Positions 58,214-64,000 of a stretch of DNA of 64,000 nt are shown one piece after another; the first letter of the stretch is position 1; every line of letters begins with the position of its first letter. Source of the stretch: Micromonospora tarapacensis (GTDB lineage Bacteria; Actinomycetota; Actinomycetes; Mycobacteriales; Micromonosporaceae); assembly GCF_019697375.1 (NCBI RefSeq), contig NZ_JAHCDI010000004.1:3831324-3895323 (forward strand). Direction: 5' to 3'. A program made the translations under genes and the position numbers. The notes under the pieces are model-generated. The model was not told the DNA's origin and ran no database searches. It worked only from the letters and a program-made list of their open reading frames with translations.

Positions 58214-58413
58214 CAGGCGGCGGCCTCCGAGGCAAGGCGACCGGCGTGGCCGGTCGCGGTGTGCATCCGGTGACGACACCCGGATTCCGGAAGAGTAAAG
58301 GTGCCGGCGTCGGGATCGGGACAATTGCGGTACTCACGGGTAACTCGACGGCTACTCAACTTCACCCGCCCTGGCTACCGGTCCGCTGGCAGTTGCATCG
58401 ATATGCTGCGCGA

Positions 58414-61092
58414 ATGAGTCGGTGGAGCTTCGTGGGCCGGGCTGAGGAACTCGACCGTCTCCGGTTGGCGGTGACCGGCACCCGGGGCCGGGGCATCTTC
58501 TTCACCGGCAGCGCGGGCATCGGCAAGAGCCGGCTGCTGCACGAGGGCGTCGAGGCGCTCCCCGGCGAGGAGTACGCCGTCTGGCGGATCGCGGCCAGCG
58601 CGACCACCGCCGCGATGGCCTTCGGCGGCCTGGTCCAGGTGCTCCCCGTCGAGCAGCCGCAGGGCCTGTCCCCGGCGGGCATCCTGCGCTGGGCCGTCGA
58701 CGTGCTGCAGCAGCAGGCCGCCGGCCGGCGGATCGTGCTCGCGGTCGACGACGCGCACCTGCTCGATCCGCCGTCGGCCGCGCTGGTGCACCTGGTGGCC
58801 CGCGCGGAGAACTCCTTCGTGGTCGGCACGCTGCGCGACGGGGAGCAGATCCCGCTGCCGATCCGGGCGCTGTGGACGGACGGGCTGGTCGAGCGTGCCG
58901 AGTTGAGCCCGATGACACCGGCCGAGACCAGCGGGCTGCTCGCCGCCATCCTGGGCGGCCAGGTGGACGGCAGCTCCGCCGACCGGCTGGGTCGGCTCAG
59001 CGCCGGCAACCCGCTGCTGCTGCGCGAGCTGGTGCACGCCGCCAACAACGGCGGCGAGTTCACCAAGAAGTACGGCGTCTGGGCCTGGACCGGCCGGCTG
59101 GAGCTGGCCCCCAGCCTGACCGAGCTGATCGACATCCGGATCGGCCAGCTCACTGCGGGGGTGCGGGCCGTGGTCGAGCTGGTCGCGTTCGGCGAGCCGC
59201 TCGGCCTGAGACTGCTGCACCAGGCGGTGGAGACCACCGACGTGGAGTTCGCCGAGGAACGCGGGCTGATCCAGATGGTGGAGTCCGACCGGCGGCTCGA
59301 CGTGCGGCTGGCCCACCCGCTCTACGGCGAGGTGGTACGCCGGCAGTGCCCGGTCAGTCGTACCCGCCGGTTGCAGGCGCACCTCGCCGATCTGCTGGAG
59401 AAGGTCGGCAAGCGACGACGGGAGGACCTCCTGCGGGTCGCGAGGTGGCGGCTGGACTCCGGCACCGCGCAGGACCCGGCGATGCTGATCGCCGCGGCGG
59501 GTGAGGCATTCGCGCGCTACGACGTACCGCTGGCGACCCGGCTGGCCCGCGCGGCCCTCGACGCCGGGGGCGGATTCGACGCGGCCGAGTTGCTGGCCAC
59601 CATCCTGATGTTCGCCGACCGGCCGGCCGAGGCGCTGGGCGTGCTCGACGCCGTCGCCACCGACACCGGCCAGGAGGAGCGGCTCAGCCGGTGGCTGACC
59701 GTCCGCGGCATGGTGAGCTACTGGGGGTTGAGCCAGTCGTCGACGGTGGAGGAGATCGCCGCGCAGGGTACGAAGCTGACCGACTCCGCCGCCCAGGCCC
59801 GGGTCCGCGCCTTCGAAGCGATCATGCGCCTGCACCGGCTGGACGCACCGACCGCACTGCGGCTCGCCCAGGGCGTCCTGGACCGGCCGGCGGCCAGCGT
59901 GGCCGCCCGCGAGCTGGCCCGCTGCACCATCGCCCATCTTCAGGCGGTGCAGGGACAGCTGTACCGCAGCGCCGCGGCGGTGGACCTGGTGCAGGCGAAG
60001 GTGGCCAGTTGGCGGGCGGACATGCCGTACCTCCAACTCGCCGTGGAACTGGCCCGGGGCACCCGACTGGCCCTGTCCGGCGACCTGGCCGGCATCGACA
60101 CGCTGGTCGCCGACGAGTTCGCCGACCTCGCCGACGCGGGTGACTTCCGGCTCGGCACCGGCTACCTGGCGATCCTCCGGGCGTACGCGGCGCGGCTGCG
60201 CGGGCGCAGCGACACGGCGCTGCAAGCGGCGCTCGGCGCCTGCGCGGTCCTGGCGACCAGCCGGGTCTATGCGGGACTGGCCCAGGCCGAACGGGCACAG
60301 GCCGCCGCGCTGCGCGGCGACGCCCAGCAGGCGGCCGAGGCGATCGCCGAAGCCGACCGGCTCCACTCGCCGAGCATGGGGGTGCTGTATCCGTGGCTGG
60401 AACAGGCCCGGGCGGCGGCGCTCGCCGCGGGCGGCGACCTGCCCGGCGCGGTGACCCGGCTGCACGGTCTGGTGGACCGGGTGCGCGCCGACGGGTTCAC
60501 CGGGCACGAGACCCTGGTGCTGCACGACCTGGTGCGGCTGGGCCAAGCCGGGGCATCGACGGGGCCGAGGTGTTCCGATGGCAGCCGCCGCTCGGTGGCC
60601 CAACGGCTCACCGAGCTGTCGGAGCAGGTCGACGGGGAACTGCCGCCGCTGCTGGCCCGGCACGCCCGCGCGGCGGCCGACGGGTCGCCGGAGCAGCTGC
60701 TGGCCGCTGCGGACGGTTTCATGGCACTGGGGCTCGCACTCCCGGCCGCCGAGGCCGCGGCCGGCGCCGTGCACCTGCTGCGGCTGCGGCGGTCGCCGGA
60801 GGTCGCCGATGCCCGGGAACAGCTCGCCAGCATGCTCGGCTGGTGTGACATGGTGCACACTCCGGCGCTGCGGGCGGCCACCCCGACCCTGACCGAGCGG
60901 GAGTGGGAGGTGGCCCGACTCGCGGCGGACGGCGGGACCAGCCGGGCCATCGCCGAGCAGCTGTTTCTCTCCGCCCGCACGGTGGAAAACCACCTGCAGC
61001 GCATCTACAGCAAGCTCGGCGTGACCGGCCGGGCCGACCTCAGGGCGGCGCTGCGGACGATCCCGGGCCATGACGGCACGGCGGCGACCTGA
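58414..61092 (+). CDS. LuxR-family ATPase regulator (LAL-type)
   Basis: An 892-residue regulator. Walker A is FFTGSAGIGKSRLL (about 28-41), Walker B IVLAVDDAHLL (about 105-115), then winged-helix and TPR-like repeats, and a C-terminal LuxR helix-turn-helix (about 830-890: LTEREWEVARLAADGGTSRAIAEQLFLSARTVENHLQRIYSKLGV). LAL regulators are usually activators responding to small ligands. ATG 58414 follows GCGCGA and has no strong ribosome site. It is divergent from the GTPase gene across 200 bases, which holds both promoters. Confidence 0.86.
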   Translation: MSRWSFVGRAEELDRLRLAVTGTRGRGIFFTGSAGIGKSRLLHEGVEALPGEEYAVWRIAASATTAAMAFGGLVQVLPVEQPQGLSPAGILRWAVDVLQQQAAGRRIVLAVDDAHLLDPPSAALVHLVARAENSFVVGTLRDGEQIPLPIRALWTDGLVERAELSPMTPAETSGLLAAILGGQVDGSSADRLGRLSAGNPLLLRELVHAANNGGEFTKKYGVWAWTGRLELAPSLTELIDIRIGQLTAGVRAVVELVAFGEPLGLRLLHQAVETTDVEFAEERGLIQMVESDRRLDVRLAHPLYGEVVRRQCPVSRTRRLQAHLADLLEKVGKRRREDLLRVARWRLDSGTAQDPAMLIAAAGEAFARYDVPLATRLARAALDAGGGFDAAELLATILMFADRPAEALGVLDAVATDTGQEERLSRWLTVRGMVSYWGLSQSSTVEEIAAQGTKLTDSAAQARVRAFEAIMRLHRLDAPTALRLAQGVLDRPAASVAARELARCTIAHLQAVQGQLYRSAAAVDLVQAKVASWRADMPYLQLAVELARGTRLALSGDLAGIDTLVADEFADLADAGDFRLGTGYLAILRAYAARLRGRSDTALQAALGACAVLATSRVYAGLAQAERAQAAALRGDAQQAAEAIAEADRLHSPSMGVLYPWLEQARAAALAAGGDLPGAVTRLHGLVDRVRADGFTGHETLVLHDLVRLGQAGASTGPRCSDGSRRSVAQRLTELSEQVDGELPPLLARHARAAADGSPEQLLAAADGFMALGLALPAAEAAAGAVHLLRLRRSPEVADAREQLASMLGWCDMVHTPALRAATPTLTEREWEVARLAADGGTSRAIAEQLFLSARTVENHLQRIYSKLGVTGRADLRAALRTIPGHDGTAAT

Positions 61093-61108
61093 ACCCTAGG
61101 CTGGGGAT

Positions 61109-62392
61109 GTGCACACCCCTCGTCCCGCCCTGTTGACCGATCACTACGAGCTGACCATGGTCAGTGCCGCCCTACGGGACGGCACGGCAGACCGCCGCTG
61201 CGTGTTCGAGGTGTTCAGCCGCCGGCTGCCGGCCGGTCGCCGGTACGGCGTGGTCGCCGGCACCGGCCGGCTGGTCGACCTGATCCGCGGGTTCCGCTTC
61301 GACCCGGCCGACATCGACTTCCTGCTCCGCACCGGCGTGGTCGACGCGCTGGGCGCCGACTGGCTGGCCGGCTACCGGTTCACCGGCGACGTCGACGGGT
61401 ACGCCGAGGGTGAGCTGTTCTTCCCCGGCTCGCCGATCCTGACCGTCTCCGGCAGTTTCGCCGAGTGCGTGGTGCTGGAGACGCTGGTGCTGTCGGTGCT
61501 CAACCACGACAGCGCGGTGGCCGCCGCCGCGGCGCGGATGGTCACCGCGGCCCGCGGCCGGGCGCTGATCGAGATGGGGTCACGCCGGGCCCACGAGGAG
61601 GCGGCGGTCGCGGCGGCCCGCGCCGCCTACCTGGCCGGGTTCCGGTTCACCTCCAACCTGGCCGCCGGCCAGCGGTACGCCGTCCCCACCGCGGGGACCG
61701 CCGCGCACGCCTTCACGCTGCTGCACGACGACGAGCGGGCCGCGTTCGCCTCGCAGGTCGCCACGCTGGGCAAGGAGACGACGCTGCTGGTGGACACCTA
61801 CGACATCAGTCAGGGCATCCGCAGCGCGATCGAGGTGGCCGGGCCGGAGCTGCGGGCGGTCCGGATCGACTCCGGCGACCTGGCCGTGATCGCCCAGCAG
61901 TCCCGGCAACTGCTGGACTCGCTCGGCGCCACCGAAACCAAGATCATCGTTTCGGGCGACCTCGACGAGTACGCCATCGCGGCGCTCGCCGCCGAGCCGG
62001 TGGACATGTACGGCGCCGGCACCGCCGTGGTGACCGGCTCCGGCGCGCCGACCGCCGGTCTGGTCTACAAGCTGGTCGAGGTCGAGGGCCGTCCGGTGGT
62101 CAAGCGGTCCGAACAGAAGGCCACCATCGGCGGTCGCAAGGTCGCCGTCCGCCGGCACAAGCCGACCGGCACCGCGACCGAGGAGGTCGTCGTCCCGCAG
62201 GGGGTGCCGGACCGCCGCGCCAACGACCGGTTGCTGCAACGGTCGTACGTCGTGGACGGCGAGCCGGTGATCCTGCCGACGCTGGACGAGTCGCGGGAGC
62301 ACCTGCGGCAGTGCCTGATCTCCATCCCGTGGGAGGGCCTCAAGCTCTCCGCGGGCGATCCGGCCATCCCGGTCACCGTGGTGCCGGCCTAG
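61109..62392 (+). CDS. pncB: Nicotinate phosphoribosyltransferase
   Basis: A 427-residue enzyme that converts nicotinate and PRPP to nicotinate mononucleotide for NAD salvage. LLTDHYELTMVSAALRDGTADR opens it; FEVFSRRLPAGRRYGVVAGTGRL, EMGSRRAHEEAAVAAARAAYLAGFRFTSN, LLVDTYDISQGIRSAI, RIDSGDLAVIAQQSR and KIIVSGDLDEYAIAAL follow. GTG start at 61109. It is followed after 17 bases by pncA, so nicotinamide deamidation and nicotinate capture are made together. Confidence 0.95.
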   Translation: MHTPRPALLTDHYELTMVSAALRDGTADRRCVFEVFSRRLPAGRRYGVVAGTGRLVDLIRGFRFDPADIDFLLRTGVVDALGADWLAGYRFTGDVDGYAEGELFFPGSPILTVSGSFAECVVLETLVLSVLNHDSAVAAAAARMVTAARGRALIEMGSRRAHEEAAVAAARAAYLAGFRFTSNLAAGQRYAVPTAGTAAHAFTLLHDDERAAFASQVATLGKETTLLVDTYDISQGIRSAIEVAGPELRAVRIDSGDLAVIAQQSRQLLDSLGATETKIIVSGDLDEYAIAALAAEPVDMYGAGTAVVTGSGAPTAGLVYKLVEVEGRPVVKRSEQKATIGGRKVAVRRHKPTGTATEEVVVPQGVPDRRANDRLLQRSYVVDGEPVILPTLDESREHLRQCLISIPWEGLKLSAGDPAIPVTVVPA

Positions 62393-62409
62393 TGAGAGGA
62401 GTGAAGTCG

Positions 62410-62991
62410 GTGAGCAACGCGCTGATCGTCGTGGACGTGCAGAAGGACTTCTGCGAGGGCGGCTCGCTGGCCGTGGCCGGCGGTGCGGGTGTCGCGGCCG
62501 GGATCTCCCGGTTGCTGGCCGCCGAGCCGGCGCGCTGGGACCACATCGTGGCGACGAAGGACTACCACGTCGACCCCGGCATGCACTTCGCCGACGCGCC
62601 GGACTACGTGAGCACCTGGCCCCGGCACTGCGTCGTGGGCACCCCCGGCTCGGAGTTCCATCCCGAGCTGGCCACCGACCGGATCGAGGCGATCTTCCAC
62701 AAGGGCGAGTACGCCGCCGCGTACTCCGGGTTCGAGGGGCACGCCGACGGTGGCGAGGGCCTGGCCGACTGGCTGCGACGGCACGGCGTGGACCGGGTGG
62801 AGATCGTCGGCATCGCCACCGACCACTGCGTGCGGGCCACCGCGTTGGACGCCGCCCGCGAGGGCTTCGCCACCACCGTGCTGCTGGACCTGACCGCGGC
62901 CGTCGCGCCGGACACCACCGACGTCGCGCTACGCGCCTTCGAAGGCGCCGGGATCACCACCCACGGCGCTCCTGTGATCAGGGCCGCATGA
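62410..62991 (+). CDS. pncA: Nicotinamidase (PncA-like isochorismatase family)
   Basis: A 193-residue enzyme that deamidates nicotinamide to nicotinate. ALIVVDVQKDFCEGGSLAV holds the catalytic Asp, ATKDYHVDPGMHFAD the zinc-binding Asp and His residues, IFHKGEYAAAYSGFEGH the Lys, and VGIATDHCVRATALDA the nucleophilic Cys. GTG 62410 has AGAGGAG nearby; GTG 62401 is an alternative three codons upstream. It is cotranscribed with pncB. Confidence 0.93.
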   Translation: MSNALIVVDVQKDFCEGGSLAVAGGAGVAAGISRLLAAEPARWDHIVATKDYHVDPGMHFADAPDYVSTWPRHCVVGTPGSEFHPELATDRIEAIFHKGEYAAAYSGFEGHADGGEGLADWLRRHGVDRVEIVGIATDHCVRATALDAAREGFATTVLLDLTAAVAPDTTDVALRAFEGAGITTHGAPVIRAA

Positions 62992-63015
62992 GCCGATAAT
63001 CCGTTGGCGAGTGTC

Positions 63016-63048
63016 GTACCTCCGGTCGAGGATGTCCGGCGGAGGTAC
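63016..63048 (+). promoter_or_regulatory. Inverted repeat that includes the ribosome site of the MFS gene
   Basis: GTACCTCCG (63016-63024) pairs with CGGAGGTAC (63040-63048) over a 15-base loop. The right arm contains GGAGG, the probable ribosome site for GTG 63057. Pairing in the mRNA would mask it; the same repeat on DNA could also be an operator. Confidence 0.6.
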
Positions 63049-63056
63049 GGACCGAC

Positions 63057-64000
63057 GTGAACATGAAGCCTTACCGGGAGGCGCTCGCCCTGCCCGGCCT
63101 GCGGTCGCTGCTGCTCGTGGCGGTGCTGGCGCGGGTACCGCTGACCGCGACCGGGGTCACGCTGACGTTCTACGTGGTGCAGGATCTCGGGCGCGGCTAC
63201 GGCGCGGCCGGGCTGGTCGGTGCCGCGATCACCGTCGGCGCGGCGGTCGGCGGTCCGCTGCTCGGCCGCCTGGTGGACCGTCGCGGCCTGCGTCCCGTCC
63301 TCGTCCTCACCGCCGTGGCCGAGGCCATCTTCTGGTCGGCCGCACCGATGCTGTCGTACTTCCTGCTGCTGCCGGCCGCGTTCCTCGCCGGTCTGCTGGC
63401 GCTGCCGATCTTCTCGGTGATCCGGCAGTCCGTAGCCGCGCTGGTGCCGGCGGAGCAGCGCCGTCCGGCGTACGCCCTGGACTCGATGTCGGTCGAGCTG
63501 TCGTTCATGATCGGCCCCGCCCTGGCCACGGTGGGCGTCACCACCATCTCCGCCCGCCTCACGCTCTACCTGGTCGGCGCCGGCATCGTCGCCGCCGGTG
63601 TGGTGTTGTGGCTGCTCGACCCGCCGGTGCGCAGTGCCGGCGAGGCGACGACCGGGCCGCAGCCGCGGATCGCCCGACGGCAGTGGCTCACCTCGCGGCT
63701 GGTTGCCGTGTTCGCGGTGAGTGCTGCCGCCACCCTGGTGCTCGGCGGCACCGACGTGGCGGTCATCGCCGTGCTCCGGGAGAACGGTGACGTCGGCTTC
63801 ACCGGCGCGGTGCTCTCCGTCTGGGCGGTGGCGTCGCTGGTCGGCGGCTTCGCCTACGGCGCCGTCCGCCGTTCGTTCTCCCCGGTGGCGCTGATGGGGG
63901 TGCTGAGCCTGTGCACCATCCCGGTCGGGCTGGGCGGCTCGCACTGGTGGCTGCTCTGCCTGGCCCTGATCCCGGCCGGCGCGCTCTGCGCTCCGACGAT
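63057..64000 (+). CDS. MFS transporter (SetB-like sugar efflux type), cut by the window end
   Basis: A partial major facilitator of at least 314 residues, running off the window. NMKPYREALALPGLRSLLLVAVLARVPLTATGVTLTFYVV is the first helix, VDRRGLRPVLVL the family A-like loop, and alternating membrane helices follow (PALATVGVTTISARLTLYLVG, AVSAAATLVLGGTDVAVIAVL). It resembles small-molecule exporters of the SET/DHA1-like group. GTG 63057 has GGAGG 11 bases upstream; ATG 63063 is two codons later. Its ribosome site lies in an inverted repeat. Confidence 0.8.
   Translation, partial: MNMKPYREALALPGLRSLLLVAVLARVPLTATGVTLTFYVVQDLGRGYGAAGLVGAAITVGAAVGGPLLGRLVDRRGLRPVLVLTAVAEAIFWSAAPMLSYFLLLPAAFLAGLLALPIFSVIRQSVAALVPAEQRRPAYALDSMSVELSFMIGPALATVGVTTISARLTLYLVGAGIVAAGVVLWLLDPPVRSAGEATTGPQPRIARRQWLTSRLVAVFAVSAAATLVLGGTDVAVIAVLRENGDVGFTGAVLSVWAVASLVGGFAYGAVRRSFSPVALMGVLSLCTIPVGLGGSHWWLLCLALIPAGALCAPT

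Noticed and set aside
60540..60600. Possible local double frameshift in the LuxR-type gene
   Set aside because: The stretch is poorly conserved linker sequence, the frame is open throughout and both flanks are in the same frame, so there is no evidence for an error.
58375..61071. An 898-codon minus-strand open frame opposite the LuxR-type regulator
   Set aside because: Shadow of a clearly coding plus-strand gene with ATPase and helix-turn-helix motifs; no domain in the antisense product.

Overview
The window is very GC-rich, gene-dense DNA from an actinobacterium, most likely a member of the Micromonosporaceae (Micromonospora-like). This rests on codon use, frequent GTG starts, 4-base stop/start overlaps, the hutU-amidase-hutF-hutI-hutH operon, the CysM/CysO/JAMM cluster, an orn gene, and paired XRE-regulator/flavoprotein genes. 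No phage, insertion sequence, CRISPR array, NRPS or PKS was seen.

1-10.5 kb is accessory and partly decayed. It holds a dead beta-helix gene, secreted GH5 and GH10 hydrolases with ricin-type lectin domains behind a LacI-type palindrome, a PQQ-dehydrogenase stub, an ECF sigma factor with its CU044_5270-type partner, and a small RiPP locus on the minus strand. That locus has two small coupled genes, a radical-SAM/SPASM maturase that has lost its middle, a 61-aa precursor with repeated aromatic-x-Asn motifs, and a pentapeptide-like stub. A divergent XRE regulator/flavoprotein pair follows.

10.6-26 kb is mostly housekeeping. It contains tRNA-Lys, two L,D-transpeptidase lipoproteins, tRNA-His, orn, a GT87 enzyme, a copper block (YcnI, CopC-CopD) facing an ECF sigma/MauE/DsbA-like operon, a CbiMNQO cobalt/nickel importer with a palindromic operator, Bcp, an unusual UAG tRNA and a MOSC remnant.

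26.5-41 kb is a surface polysaccharide cluster: LCP ligase, initiating sugar transferase, GT2, GT4, flippase, polymerase, SGNH acyltransferase, membrane trypsin-like protease, OpgC-type protein and a GT39-like enzyme.

41-49 kb is the histidine utilisation operon. 49-56.5 kb holds rdgB-rph, two GT4 enzymes, an MBL hydrolase, cysM-cysO-mec and DUF2017-clpS. 56.7-64 kb has a dynamin-like GTPase, a LuxR-type ATPase regulator, pncB-pncA and a truncated MFS gene.

Two kinds of gene damage recur. Some genes (maturase, MOSC and probably the pentapeptide-like gene) keep both ends but lack the middle. Others (protease, hutR, hutF, GTPase) are interrupted by single-base shifts, mostly in C/G runs, which may be sequencing errors.
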